From NCBI GenBank assembly GCA_028015205.1, contig CM051512.1:10848255-10912254 (forward strand): a stretch of DNA of 64,000 bases, written 5' to 3'. Shown here piece after piece: positions 1 to 13,041 of the stretch (the first letter of the stretch is position 1; the number at the start of each line of letters is the position of its first letter). The notes below the pieces were generated by a model. It saw nothing but the letters and a program-made list of their open reading frames with translations. It did not search any database and was not told the DNA's origin. The translations under genes and the position numbers were made by a program. The DNA comes from Mytilisepta virgata. Taxonomy: Eukaryota > Mollusca > Bivalvia > Mytilida > Mytilidae.

Positions 1-103
1 GACGCATTTCAAGGAGTTACCTGTCATCAGCAGCATTAAAACAGAAACATTTGGAAGACCAAAAAACAAACTTATTTTAAAACAAGAAGTACTCATAACC
101 AAA
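1..103 (-). repeat. Dispersed repeat copy 1 with hammerhead-like core
   Basis: This segment matches 13101-13200 with only scattered differences. On the minus strand it reads CTGATGA, a short potential stem, then GAAA followed by TGCGTC, which resembles the conserved core of a hammerhead ribozyme. Stem II is weak here because its outer pair is mismatched. The copy is cut by the window start, so its full extent is unknown. A ribozyme function is inference. Confidence 0.5.
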
Positions 104-1600
104 ACTGATTGGACATAAGGTGTTTATAACTACACAAAATAATCATTTGTCATAATTAGTTACAGTGACCTTGTCCTTAGACAAATTAGTGACCTACAAT
201 ACAGTGAACTTCATCTGAAGATATGTGATCATTTTCTGCAAGTCATACATGCCCAACTGACATGACCAAAGCATGTTTCTGTACATGAAAGTTTCAAAGG
301 CTATAATGTATTATAACTGGAAAAATGAAATGTTGATTTCTTTTTTTTTAATTAAAATTCATCTAGAAAATAAATAAAAATAAGGATTTTCTTGAAGCTT
401 TTGAAAAAAATCAAATATTTCTTTAGAGGACAAAAATATTCATTTTAAAATATTTCTGTCTAAAATCAGTTTCAGAGGAGTTTTGTTAAAAAAATGTCAT
501 TTATTAAACAATGGACTACACTTAACTAAATATTCAAACCTATGAGATCAGTGTAAAATGTCATTATGAAACAAAAATTGAAATTTGAAACTATGTTTTA
601 TAGTCTTTCTCCCCATTTTAGCATTTTACAAATACTTTCCATAAATGTTAGTAATATTTTTGGGCTGAGTATTTTGATTATTTTTATTTATTGCTTTGTT
701 TTGGTTTTTATTGTTAAGATTTTTTGTTGTTTTTTTGTACTTTTCTTTTTTTTTTTTTTTTTTAAAAAAAATTTTAGATTTCATTTGTGATGCATATTCC
801 TACATTATGAAAGGGTTTTATTTTTGTATTTATATTTTTTATATTTAACCTGTTAAATGTGTAGGATTGTTTGGAGGGAAAGTGCAAGTATTAGTGTAGT
901 ACAGATCTTAGTATCCTTCAATGGAAAGTAATTGTAAAATTTTTTAATTTAAATTATTGTATACTAAAAGAAACATTTGCTTAAACCTTCAGAATCTGAT
1001 GAAACTGGAAATTTCCTGAGACTTCAAATCATTAAAAAAAATATTCAACCAATTTTGTAAAATGCAAAATAGAAAGAGATAAAAAAAAATAGTCCATTGC
1101 CAATATACGACCCTGAAGTTAAAAACTGATAATTTTGCAAAATATTTTAAACTTTACAGTGACATATGCACAAAGGAAATTATAGTTAAAAAATCTACTG
1201 GACTGCATTTTATGAAACATAATAGTTATATTTTTGTCAAAAGATAAAACAGTGGTTCATAAATTCATGTTCGAACCAACATTTTTACATTAGTGAGACC
1301 AATGATTTAATAATGTAAACTTATGAACTTAGGTTCACTGTCTATTTCCATGAAGTTTCAGAGATTTTCATGTTTGAACCAACATTTTTACAGTTTCAGA
1401 CCAATAATTTAATAATTTAAGCCTAGCTATTAACGTAGGTTCACTAATTGTCTATTTCTATAAAGTTTCAGAAATTTTCATGATGAAAATTATCTGTCAG
1501 CTGAAAATGATTTTTTGAAAGCCTGTATCAATGTCAAAACTAAAGAAATTCTGCACACAAGGATAATTGCAATAAAATGATCTCATAACAAAGTTTCAAT
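104..1600. other. AT-rich intergenic DNA, no gene seen
   Basis: Very AT-rich sequence with long A and T runs, including a T tract near 745-763. It has no convincing open frame. A ~110-bp degenerate duplication is visible at about 1255-1330 and 1365-1450, sharing a segment that reads TTCATGTTTGAACCAACATT. Confidence 0.6.
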
Positions 1601-1990
1601 ACTTCAGGACATGTAAAATGTAAAAGTTTCAGCACTTGTTGGACCAAATAGTTTCAATATATGTCCTAACTGAAAAGTTTCAGGACATGTCCAACCTAAA
1701 CTTTTCAGCACAAGGGGAACAAAACGGTTCAGCACATCAGGACATGTAAAATGTAAAAGTTTCAGCACTTGTTGGACCAAATAGTCTCAATATATGTCCT
1801 ATCTAAAATGTTTCAGGAAATGACCAACCTAAACTTTTCAGCACAAGGGGAACAAATAGGTTCAGCACATAAGGACATGTCAAACCTAAACTTTTCAGCA
1901 CAACAGGAACAAAAAGTTTCAGCACATCAGGACATGTCCAACCTAAACTTAACAACACAAGAGGAGCTTTCAGTACTTCTGGGTATGTAC
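1600..1990. repeat. Minisatellite, ~57-bp and 132-bp units
   Basis: A block beginning GGACATGTAAAATGTAAAAG occurs near 1608 and again near 1740, 132 bp apart. A shorter unit containing CCAACCTAAACTTTTCAGCAC recurs near 1816, 1873 and 1930, a 57-bp period. Because 57 is a multiple of three, the array is open in several frames on both strands, which explains apparent ORFs here. Confidence 0.8.
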
Positions 1991-2954
1991 AGTGCACATG
2001 TGGTACCAACTGGTCTCTTATATACCCAGCCTAAGAAGTTTCAGAACTCTGGATATATGCAACATAAAACTTTCTGCACGTGAGTACAAGGGCTCCGAGT
2101 TCATGTACAATCAGCATGTGCGGGTACTAAAGGGTTCACTTCATGTGTAATATAAAAGTTTCAGAAACAACAATAATTTTATATAGGCCAGATGAGCCAA
2201 AAATCTAAATATGAATATTCGCAATTTCTCCCAAAAATGAAAAATTCATTGCCCATCTCTGCAAAAATAAGCTGATAGAGATAAATTCCTGGATGTAAAA
2301 GAATCCGGAGTAAAGATGTGTCATCTATGAAACTAGATATTGATGAAAGTTGAAAACCTGGACTCTTAAAAAATCTGCCACATACATTACTTGGTTGAAA
2401 TACTTCACCGTTCTTCAATCAGCAAGGCTCCTAAAGATATACCAAACTTTGGCTTCTTTCTTTCTCTGAAACCTGCAAAACTAAGTGAAAAGTTACATGC
2501 ATCATCTACTTGTGACTTGCAAAGTCATAATAATTTGGTCTTATAACTTTAACTTCTGCAGAAACCACTTTTTTTTCTTCTCAAGGTTACCTTACTTTGT
2601 TAGCATGTATGAATGATCTCCGTCTTTTAAATCTTCTGCACAAGTGAATGCTATTCAAATAATTGTCTGTGTGTCATTTTTAACACAGAATTTCGATTTT
2701 TTTCTGGAATATTTCAAACTGTTCTTTAAGATGAATCTAAAATTTTAATATGTCTTGTCCCTTACTGAAATGAGTGGCAGTTATATATGCATTTCAACAT
2801 TTAACATTTTTTTTAATCTTTTGCCTGCTTGGAGATAAATCTCAATCAATCAATCAAATCAACAACTCACTGCACTGTGTAACAGTCAATAATCTTCTAT
2901 GATACTCCGATGGAAATCTGGAAAATACTATGGTAAAACAACATAAAAACAACC

Positions 2955-3395
2955 ATCAAATATTATTTCTTATATATCTATTTCTATAAATAGATTGACG
3001 TCATAATAAATTTATTTATATATTTTAATGTGACGTTTATATCTATATCTATACCTATTTTTCTATCTATAGATGTGACATCATAAAACAATGTAAATTT
3101 GTATCTCTCTACATGTATTTTTCTATCTAGTATGTAACTGTCAAAAAACAATGTGCATCTTCACCTATCTCTTTCTTTTTCTATTCTTATCTATCTATAT
3201 TTCTATATATAGATGTGACATCATTTAACAATGCATCTATCTAGATGTCTTTGATTATATATCTATATTTACATGGTATATGTATCTCCATGTATGTTTC
3301 TATATATAGATGCGACATAAAAAAAAAAAGAATATCTATATATGATGTGAGTCCTTAAAACAATGTATATCTATCTATACAAATGTACCTGAAGT
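2955..3395. repeat. Degenerate ATCT/TATA-rich microsatellite
   Basis: Imperfect repeats of ATCTATCT, TATATCTA and TCTATATATAGATGTGACATCA. The last motif recurs several times at irregular intervals, which suggests a decayed longer unit rather than a pure tetranucleotide. Confidence 0.7.
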
Positions 3396-5188
3396 TCTGC
3401 AGCAGCAGTGAAAGCCCTAGTAGTAAAATAAAAAAAACTGATTGTATGCCAACTAGAGGCTCTCAAGAGCCTGTATCGCTCACCTGAACTTAACTTTTCA
3501 CCTTGAGCAGACCTAAAAATTTAAGTGTTGCTGTCAATTTGGCTGGTTTTTCTATAGGATTCTGTGTTAAACTAATTTCAGCTGTGGCAGTCATCTTGGT
3601 TTAGTCCAGGTCAACGGATACATTTCTAAAAGAGAACCATCTAAGGACCATTTCTGCTAAGTCTTGTTCCAACTGGCTAAGCGGTTTCAGACAAGAAGAT
3701 TTTTAACTGAATTTTCCTATAGGGTCCAATATTTAACAAAGTTCGGTGTGGCAGCCATCTTGGTTGACAATCCAGGTGATCGGACATATGTCTGAAAGAG
3801 GATCTCCTAAGGACCAATGCTGCCAAGTCTGGCTCCAATATGTCAAGTGGTTTCAGACAAGAAGATTTTTCAATGAATTTTTCCATAGGGCCCTATGTTA
3901 AACTAAGTTCGGGTGTAGTGGCCATCTTGGTTGACAGTATGGGTCATCACACAAAAATTCTGAAAGAGGACCATCCAAGGACCCATTGCTACCAAGTCTA
4001 ATTCTAATTGACTTAGAGGTTTCAGACGAGAAAATTTTTGAGTGAATTTCCCATAGGGACCTATGTTAAACTAAGTTCTGCTGTGGCGGCCATCTTGGTT
4101 TACAGTCCACGAAATCAGACACATTTCTGAAAAAGGACCTCCTAAGGACCAATGCCACCAAGTCCTGCTCCAACATGTCAAGTGGTTTCAGACAAGAAGA
4201 TTTTTCAATGAATTTTCCTATAGGGCCCTATGTTAAACTAAGTTCAGCTGTGGCAGCCATCTTGGTTCACAGTCCGGGTCATCAGCCACACCTCTCTAAG
4301 AGGACCATCTAAGGACCATTGCTGCCAAGTCTGGTTCCAATTTGTCAAGTGGTTTAAGGCAAGAATATTTTTCAATGAATTTTCCCATAGGGCCCTATGT
4401 TAAACTAAGTTCGGCTGTGGCGGCCATCTTGGTTAACAGTCCGGGTCATTGGACATATTTCTGAAAGAGAACCTCCTAAGAACCATTACTGCCAACTTTG
4501 GTTCCAACTGGCCTTGTAGTTTCATATAAGAAGATTTTTTAAATTCCCCCCCCTTTTTTTTCTATTTTTAGTAACAGCAGCCATGGAAGTCGGGGATGCC
4601 AGACATAATTTTGGAAGGGGGCCACATAAGGACCATTCCACCAAAATCTGGTCTCAATTGGCCAAGTGGTTTGAGAGGAAAAGATCTTTAAAGCAAAGTT
4701 TAGGCTAGATGCCGTCTTTAAAGGGCAAAAACTCCTATAAGGGGTTAATCAACAATTTTGGTCATGTTGACTTATTTGTAGATCTTACTTTGTTGAACAT
4801 TTTTGCTGTTTAAAATGTGTCTTTATCTATAATAATATTCAAGATAATAACCTAAAACTGCAAAATTTCCTTAAAATTAACAATTCAGGGGCAATAACCC
4901 AACAAAGGGTTGACCGATTCGTCTGAAAATTTCATGACAGGTAGATCTTGACCTGATGAACATTTTTACCCCATGTCAGTTTTGCTCTAATTGCTTTAGT
5001 TTTTGAGATATAAGACAAAAACTGCAGTTTACCCCTATGTTCTATTTTTAGCCATGTCGGCCATGTTGGTTGACAGGCGGGGTCATCGGACACATTTTTT
5101 AAACTAGATACCCTAATGATGCTTGTGGTCAAGTTTTGTTCAATTTGGCCTAGTAGTTTCAGAGGAGAAGATTTTTGTAAAAGTTAAC

Positions 5189-5233
5189 GGACGACGGACG
5201 ACGGACGACGACGGACGACGACGGACGACGGAC
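5189..5233. repeat. (ACGGACG)n microsatellite inside copy A
   Basis: A short run of ACGGACGACGG units just before the terminal hairpin of the dispersed element. The same placement is seen at 28560-28600 in copy E, so it is part of the family's architecture. Confidence 0.85.
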
Positions 5234-5249
5234 GCCAAGTGATGAGAAA

Positions 5250-5281
5250 AGCTCACTTGACCCTTTGGGTCAGGTGAGCTA
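5250..5281. repeat. Terminal hairpin of the dispersed family
   Basis: AGCTCAC...GTGAGCT arms enclose a second pairing, GACCC-TTT-GGGTC, giving a stem-loop at the very end of copy A. Equivalent hairpins with compensatory arm changes end copies near 12095-12128 (GGCCC/GGGCC), 23685-23710 and 28617-28650 (GGACC/GGTCC). The changes preserve pairing, which suggests the structure rather than the sequence is selected. Confidence 0.7.
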
Positions 5282-5289
5282 AAAATGAA

Positions 5290-6840
5290 TGGTAGAGCAA
5301 TTGTATTTAGAAACACGATTAACAAATCAGAATTGGTCTTTGTGAGTTTTATTCCCTATCATAGAAAGTCTATGCCTCATGCAGTTTCAGTTGAATGATA
5401 TCATGCAGCACAGAGGATGAGTCCAGTAAAGCTAGAGCAATGATTATAGATGGTAAGCTTTTTCCCCACATATAATGAATGCACTCTGTATTGATTGGAG
5501 AAAGTTAGCCCCTTCCACACATCCAGTGTAAACTGTACCAATTACAGAAGGTAAGCTCCTTCCCTTTATCCTCCACAAGGCTGGTAAAGAAATGCAAACT
5601 GTGAAAATAACCTTAATGTTTCTAAACATTTCATAATGTAGTTCCAGAGATTTTTGAAAATTGTCCAATTAGTGGATTGTTTGTAGAGGACCTCCTTCCA
5701 TACATCATTCCTACCAAGTTTGGTTACAATCGCTCAGTAATTTCAGGGGTTTTTAAAAAACATGTTATGCTCCGTTTCTAAAAATGTAATTTCAATTTTT
5801 AAAAAAAAAATAAAATTTAAACAAAAAATATTTTTACTTGCAAAACTGATTGGAAAAAAATGGTTTCATCAGATACCTAAAAAAAAATTGTAAAATATAT
5901 AAGACCAATTGAAATAAAGACAATCAAATTTTCCAAACAATTATATTTTCAAAAATAATTTCATCAATTTTTCCAAGAACAAAGTGTTATCATTGAGAGA
6001 TGCCACAATCAAATTACAATAATTGTTAATTACCAACACTACCACTTTTAATTAAAAAACTGATTTCTGAAAAACAATTTTAATTTTAAAAAATTTTTTA
6101 TTTAAAAATCTGTCATTTTTTATGTCTGCAGTTTGTCTTTGAATGGGAAGGGATGAATGACAACCAAGAAACACAAATACCTGAACAACTCTGATAACAA
6201 AAACAACACAACAAAAACTATCAATCACGAAACCAAACTGTCTTCATAACAACCAATCAAACCAAACTGTCTCCATAACAACCAATCAAACCAAACTGTA
6301 TCCATAACAACAAGGAGGGAAAAGTCTATAGGTCAATCATGTCCAATTTTATTTTTAAAATAATACTTTACATATCAGCCAAATAAATTTGAAGATTTTA
6401 ATAATTTTACCAATTAGTTATTGAATTATTATTTTCAAGTGTTTGAGTGTTGGGTTAACAAAATTATTATTAATTTAATTCTGAGCATCTCTTAATCAAA
6501 ACACAAAAGAAAAAAGAAATTTAAAAAAGTTGAATAAATTAAGCTTTTTTCTGCTTATCATCTGACATCAAAAGATGTTTATCAAATTTAAAATTAATTT
6601 TTTGTTTACTGCTGAACATATTTAACGATTTTTCTTTAAATATTTAATAAAATATCAAAACAAATGCGAAATAATGATTATAAGCCAAATTATTACACAC
6701 AATGTTTCATTTTTATTTCCTTTTTGATTATTTGTTTTTTGTTGAAAAAGCAAAAATACTAAGTTAATATTCTAAATGGTTAATTTGATGAAACCATTCT
6801 TATTTCTTATTAAAAAAATAAAATAAAATAAAAATAATAT
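5290..6840. other. AT-rich intergenic DNA
   Basis: Mostly A/T-rich with poly-A runs. A short tandem of AACCAATCAAACCAAACTGT units is present near 6230-6300. I see no gene, RNA or clear element boundary. Confidence 0.55.
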
Positions 6841-7489
6841 CAAACAAGAGGTTCTTCAGGAGGTGAGCCAATACCAGTCATGTGGCTTTTATTAGGCCAT
6901 TTGCTGCTAAAGAAACCTTGATATTTTACTTTTGACCAAAAAAAAAGGACGGATCATTTGAATATGCCTTGCTAACTTTGGTACATTATTTCCTGATAAA
7001 AAGACAAAAAAGTCCTTTTCCAGCTGTTGGTTGATCATATGAATATCAAAAGTGGATCATTTGTTGTCATCAATCCTGCAAAGTTTCAAAACATTTCATA
7101 ATGTAGTTTCAGAGGAGAACGCCAATTTTTTTAAATTGGCCAATAAAAATCAAAGACGGCCTGTGGCGGCCATGTTGTTCATCCAACCAGAACCAATGGT
7201 ACATCGTTTGTAGAGGTCCTTCCATTCATCATTCATACCAAGTTTAGTTACAATCTGCCCATTAGTTCCTGAGCAATTGACAAAAATGTCTTTCCCCATA
7301 TGGTTTCAATGGAAAATTTGAACAACTACAGTTTACGAAGAATGGACTTGCCTCCTAAAATCAGTAAAGATTACAATGGATATTGAAAGAGGATGGACCT
7401 TCTGTAATCAACAGAGATTACATTGGACATGGCTCACTGGTTTTGCCAAATTCTTCACTGGTTTAAAATAAGATATTTCAATGAATTTT

Positions 7490-7604
7490 GCCTCAAGATC
7501 CTATGTTAAACTATGTTTGGATCTGCTGCCTCAAGATCCTATGTTAAACTATGTTTGGATCTGCTGCCTCAAGATCCTATGTTAAACTATGTTTGGATCT
7601 GGCA
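7490..7604. repeat. 38-bp triplication
   Basis: The segment GCCTCAAGATCCTATGTTAA and its continuation recur at 7490, 7528 and 7566. It lies in a decayed member of the dispersed family (about 6840-7870), recognisable by GGTGAGCC, GGCGGCCATGTTG and CCTATGTTAAACTATG blocks. The apparent ORF across it is a by-product of the repeat. Confidence 0.85.
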
Positions 7605-8477
7605 CTATTTCGGATGGTGGGGTCATCGCATACAATTCTTACAGGACTTTCTGCCAAGTTTTGTTCAAATTGACTTCGTAAATTCAGACAAGAAAAAGAT
7701 CTTAAAAATAATTTCCGATAGGATCCAATGTTATTTGGCTCTGGTAGCAATCTTGGACAGCAGGCACTAGGGTAATCAGATATAATTCTGAAAGAGGATC
7801 TACCTAAAGACCATTGTTGTCAAGTTTTGTTCCAATTAGCTTTGTGGTTTCAAACATGAAGCTCCTATAGGGTTGTATGTTAAGCTATGTTCATCTCTGA
7901 ACAACTGCATATAATTTGCAATTAATCGTCCCACAACTATGGAATGACAATTGTTCAAATCCTCAGAAAGAATTATGCATACACATCTTTTCACATGGTG
8001 CCTTGCAACCGTCACATAATTTAAATTACAGGTAAGGAACCAATTTTACAAATATCATATACTGAATTTTATAAAGTTTCAGAAATATACATTCTTATGA
8101 ACTGCCCATTCTGATTGAACTGAGAAAATTTTCTATCAGTTTTGCAAATACTGGCCATAAGCTGGGTAATCTCTTGCCTTTGACAAAATCATGACCAAAT
8201 GATCAAAAGGAGATCATTATTACGACCAGATTACTAACATCTCATAATACTGAGGCTTCAATAGAAGGGAGATAACTCCTGATGTATCAAAACCAACTTG
8301 AGATACAAAAATTTTGAATCGTAAATCTGTTGTGCAATCAGAAAATTTAGATAATCTTTATTTAATATTTAATTGAGTATAAATATTATTTAAAACATTT
8401 AAAGTATTTTGAACTAATGCACATTAACTTTAAAGGCAATATTACACCAAAATCCTTTATAAAAATAAAAATAAAAA

Positions 8478-9141
8478 CTAGAGGCTCACCTGGCATCTAT
8501 TTGGCCATTATAAAACATAAGCTCTTTTGTATCCACAAGGCTTTTAAAGAAACACATTAAATGTCAAAAGTAATCTTGATATTTGACATTTGACCTAAAA
8601 ATAGGTGGATCATTTGCATCTATCTTTCAATATGAGATACTTGCCAACTTGGTTAAAGTCTGCCTATTAGTTCCTGGGCAAACGACAAAAAAGTCTTTTC
8701 CCATATATAGATTCAATGGAAACTTTGAACAGCCTCAGCTGTCATCAAGTGGATTGTTTGTAGAGGGTAGGTTTCAAAACATTTCATATTGTAGTTTCAG
8801 AGAAGATTTTTGAAAATTAAAAATCAAAGATGGCCTCTTGCAGCCATACTGTTCACTCAATGCTGGATCGTTTGTAGAGGATATTGTTGTCATCAAGCCT
8901 TCAAAGTTTCAAAACATTTCAATATGTAGTTTCAGAGATTTTTGGAAATTGGCCAATAAAAATAGAAGATGGCCTTTGTTGGCCATGTTGTTTATCCAAT
9001 CCGAACCAATGGTGGATCATTTGTAGATGTCCTTCAATACATCATTCCTACCAATTTTGGTTACAATCTGCCAAGTAGTTTCAGAGAAGAAGATCAAAAT
9101 GTGAAAAATTAACAGACGACAGCCTATATCCCAGGTGAGCA
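8478..9141. repeat. Dispersed element, short copy B
   Basis: A shorter relative of copy A. It starts with CTAGAGGCTCACCTGG and ends with CCAGGTGAGC, giving inverted ends. Internally it has three ~130-bp units containing GTTTCAAAACATTTCA and GGATCGTTTGTAGAGG variants. No gene is visible. Confidence 0.65.
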
Positions 9142-9238
9142 AAAAATAAATGTATTTCTCTAAAAAAATAGTTACTACTAAATCCCTACTAAAGTTTTGG
9201 AAACCAAAAAAAAAATCCTTAAAAGTTTTTGAAGCAAA

Positions 9239-10097
9239 TTAATTTTGAAAATGATAAATATAAAAATCTTTTAACGAACAAAACAAAAACAAAAATATTA
9301 ACCACTGCAAAAAAAGGCATGGGAGCCAATCTGGAAAAGGAACAATTCTTTCCGCCACAGGGGTTGCCACCTCGTCTTCAATGACAGCCCCATACCCTAC
9401 AATTTCCCATGGAGATGTTGCTCCATGGTCCTGTTCCCCTGAAACAATCACCTCCACAGTTGTGTTAAATAAGTCAACACTCGTCTCTATCATCTCATCT
9501 GAGTCGGACAAAACAAGTGTAATATCCCTAAATAACGCCATCCGTGGTGATGGTGTCACAGAAGTGCAGGCCTGTTCCCCTGAAACAATCACCTCCACAG
9601 TTGTGTTAAATAAGTCAACACTCGTCTCTATCATCTCATCTGAGTCGGACAAAACAAGTGTAGCATCCCTAAATAACACTTCCTGTGGTGATGGTGCTTC
9701 AGAAGCTGCAGGCGTGGACTCTGCCAAAGGATAAGATGGCAAATCCTCAGAAACTGAAAAACTGGCCATCAAATCCTCTGGCAGACGCCCAATGGTCACC
9801 TCCAGTGTAACATTCTCTTTAGACTCTTCTTCCATATCAGAAACTTCTGATGCAGGAGAGAAGACTAATGAGAAAGTTAACTCACCAGAAGTTTCTATTG
9901 AGACTTCAGGAGCCTCTCTAGCCACTTCTGGAGAAGGAGGGGGTGCGGGAATGTCAGGAACAGGTTCCAGACCTCGGACTCGTCTGGACCACCGCACAGG
10001 TTCAGACATAGGTCTTGGAGCAACATAACCATAGGGCTTACCAACCCTGTTCAGCATTCTGTTCTTCTCATTGTCAACATAGACTCGTGGTTTCTTC
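9239..10097 (-). CDS. Candidate host exon, Glu/Ser/Pro-rich, with 47-aa tandem duplication
   Basis: An open frame of about 285 codons starts after a good splice acceptor on the minus strand (T-rich tract then CAG ending at 10098), so I start the exon there and ignore the short upstream open stretch. The translation begins KKPRVYVDNEKNRMLNRV, passes a basic patch and a proline run, then becomes acidic. A 47-residue block (LFRD..TLVLSDSDEMIE and on) is present twice, with the DNA copies exactly 141 bp apart and nearly identical. This is a recent in-frame duplication. The 3' end is uncertain: the frame runs to a hydrophobic A/T-rich tail ending at 9239 that is unlikely to be coding. I do not recognise the family. 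A transposon-derived or intrinsically disordered host protein are both possible. Confidence 0.45.
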
Positions 10098-10804
10098 CTG
10101 AAAACAAAAAAAATTATCTTTAATTTCAACTCAAAATGGGATATTTTGGCATGTTGCAAATGTACCAAAATTAAAGCTAAATAATCCCTACACCAAAATA
10201 TCTGACTATATTACAACCTTAGTTTTAATGCATTATCTAATTACATTAAGTAGAGACTCCTTAGGGCCTCAATTGCTGAAATGAATTTATCATTTAATCA
10301 TAATAAATACAGGCTCCCAGGAGCCTGTCTTGCTCATCTGGACTTTATTTATCATTGTAAGTTAAAATTTGGTATTATTGGACAAATATAAAATATCAAC
10401 ACCTTGGGAAAGGGGGTGGGGGCTACTCCCAAACATTCCAACAGTATTATAGTGTAGCAGTAAAGGGTGGAGTTTTAACTAAGTTGCTGTCTAGAACATA
10501 GTCATAATTTCTCACACAACTTTACCCTTAAAATCATGGCAGGATTATTTGATATAAAACTTGATGCACAAGATGTGCAGATTTTGACGAGTTACGACTC
10601 ATCAGTTGTGCTCAGGGTCTAAAATTTTGAAAAACAAAAACAACTAGAACTGTCACTAACTATACCCCATGCTGCTGTTAATTTACCAAAAAACAACTGA
10701 TATCAAATCTGTGTTATAAAATTTTGAGGCCCTATTTAACAAAGCTATGAGGAGGTAATTGATCAATAAAATTCTTATTATGTGCATATCTAATAAAAGA
10801 CTAA

Positions 10805-12690
10805 AGTAATGGACTAGAACAGAATTTCTAAGTCCAAAAGAGTATAAATATGTATAAATATGGGAAAAAGTATTGGACCAGGACATACTTCTCATGCGCA
10901 CATCTACGTACTAGGATCTTACAGTATTATTAACCTCTGATAAGGCATGTTTGAGAAACTGTGGGTACAAAAAACAAGAGGCTCCCAAGAGCCTGAATTG
11001 CTCACTCTTTTGTGTACCAGTAGATCTTGCATCAATGATTATTTTGCTATTTAATGTATACCGTCACAATTTTCTCCTTAGTATTGACATGTAGAGCTAA
11101 AATATAGAATCCTGAACCTAATAGATATGGTTGCTAGGAACTTTTTCATCAGTTGCTATGGACTTTTTCAATGGCATTAACTCTTGACCTTCAATTTTGA
11201 CTTGAACAGGTAAATTGTACAGTCCTGAACCGAAATATATATGGTTGCTAGGGACTTTTTCATCTGTCGCTATGGACTTTTTCAATGGCATTGACTCTTG
11301 ATCTTTCTTCTTAACTTGTATAGGTAAATTATAAAGTCCTTAACCTAAATTTATATGGTTGCTATGGACTTTTTCAATGGCATTGACTCTTGACCTTCCA
11401 TTTTAACTTGAACAGGTAAATTGTAGGGTCCTGAATCCAAATAAATATGGTTGCTATGGAATTTTTCAATGACCTTGACCCTTGACTTTCCATTTTACTT
11501 GTACTGTTACCATTTAATTTATTTCAAGTAACCCCCTACACATCTGTGAATGTCAGACCATTATTTTCTGTTTACATGTAAATAATCTTTCAAGGGCAAA
11601 AACTCCTATAAGGGGTCAATTGATGATTTTGGTCATGTTGACTTATTTGTAGATCTTACTTTGCTGAACATTTTTGTTGTTTACAGTTTGTCTTTATCTA
11701 TTATTATATTCAAAATAACAACCTAAAACTGCAAAATTTCCTTAAAATTAAAAATTCAGGGGCAATAACCCAACAAAAAGCTGTCTGATTCATCTGAAAA
11801 TTTCATGGCTGGTAGATCTTGACTTGTTGAACATTTTTACCTCGTGAGTTTTGCTCTAAATGCTTTGGTTTTTGAGATATAAGCCAAAAACTGCATTTGA
11901 CCCCTATGTTCTAATTTTAGAAACAGCGGCCATGTTTGTTGACAGATCAAAACTTCAGAAAAAATTTATAAACAAGATACCATAGGGAACATCCTGTAAA
12001 AGTTTAAAGGTATTTTGCCCAGTAGTTTCAGAGGAGAAGATTCTTGAAATAGTTTATAACGACGCCGATGACGACGGACGCCAAGTGATGGCATAATTTC
12101 ACATGGCCCTTTGGGCCAGGTGAGCTAAAAATGCGGGATAGACAGAATTTCTAAATCCAAAAGGTATAAAATTATGGGAAAAAGTATTGGACCAGGACAT
12201 ACTTTGCATGTGCACATCTACGTACTAGGATCTAACACTAAAGTTTCATTAACCTCTGATAAGGCATGTTTGAGAAACTGCGGGTACAAAAAAAATATGG
12301 GCACGCAGGCAGACAGACAGATGGACAGACGGACATGCTGATTCCTATATATCCAAAATTATGTTTGCCGGGGGTATAATTAAATGGGCACAAGTACATG
12401 TACATTATAATGCTGTTCAACTGGGTATAACTGAACAGAATAATTCTTAAAAAGAGACAATTTTGGTATATTACAAAAAAAAATTGTGGGATAGACAGAA
12501 TTTCTAAGTCCAAAAGGCTATAAAATTATGGGAAATAGTATTGGACCAGGACATACTTCGCATGCGCACGTCTACGTACTAGGATCTTACAGTATGCAAA
12601 ATTTGATTAACCTCTGATAAGGCTATGATGTTTGAGAGACTGTGGGTACAAAAATTCTAGACAGACGAACAGGCTGATTGCTATATACCC
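10805..12690. repeat. Three copies of a ~200-bp unit, split by a dispersed element
   Basis: A block containing GGACCAGGACATACTT, CTACGTACTAGGATCT and CCTCTGATAAGGC recurs near 10870, 12190 and 12545. The gap between the first and second copies is filled by dispersed element copy C (10974-12132), so that element inserted at the edge of the unit. Confidence 0.65.
10974..12132. repeat. Dispersed element, copy C
   Basis: Begins AACAAGAGGCTCCCAAGAGC and ends GGGCCAGGTGAGCTAAAAAT, with GACGGACGCCAAGTGATGG just before the terminal hairpin. The interior has four ~120-bp units containing ATGGTTGCTAGGGACTTTTT and CTTGACC. It lacks the 168-bp units of copy A. It is therefore a composite family with shared ends and different middles. 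Confidence 0.7.
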
Positions 12691-13041
12691 CCCAAACTAT
12701 GTTTGCAGGGGGGGGGGGGGGTTGTACAATAATCCAAAACCTTGGAGCAAATTTAACTAGAGGCTCTCAAGAGCCTGTATCGCTCTCCTGGATTTGACTT
12801 GTCCACCTTCAGCAGGACTAAAAGTTAAGTATAGCAATCAATTTGGCTGGTTTTCCCATAGGGTCCTATGTTAAACTAAGTATGACTGTGTTGGCCATCT
12901 TGACTTGACGGTCATGGTCATCAGACATAATTCTGAAAGAAAACAATCTAAGGACCATTACTGACAAGTCATGTTCAGACTGGTCAAGTGGTTTCATATA
13001 AGAATATTTTAATATGAATTTTTCCATTGGGTTCTATGTTA

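Larger units (their letters stand above)
3453..5287. repeat. Bivalve-type dispersed element, copy A (near full length)
   Basis: The copy opens with a CTAGAGGCTC inverted motif leading to GCTCACCTG and closes with CAGGTGAGCT followed by AAAAATG, so the ends form a short inverted repeat. Internally it carries about five tandem units of ~168 bp (about 3680-4520). Each contains GTTTCAGACAAGAAGATTTT, TAGGGCCCTATGTTAAACTA and a GGCCATCTTGG block. Near the right end there is an (ACGGACG)n tract and the motif GGACGCCAAGTGATG. I recall this type of end as widespread in bivalve genomes. No protein-coding gene is visible, so it is probably non-autonomous. Confidence 0.75.

Noticed and set aside
1769..2083. 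104-aa plus-strand frame with repeated MSNLNFSAQ blocks
   Set aside because: Product of the 57-bp minisatellite; the opposite strand is also open across it.
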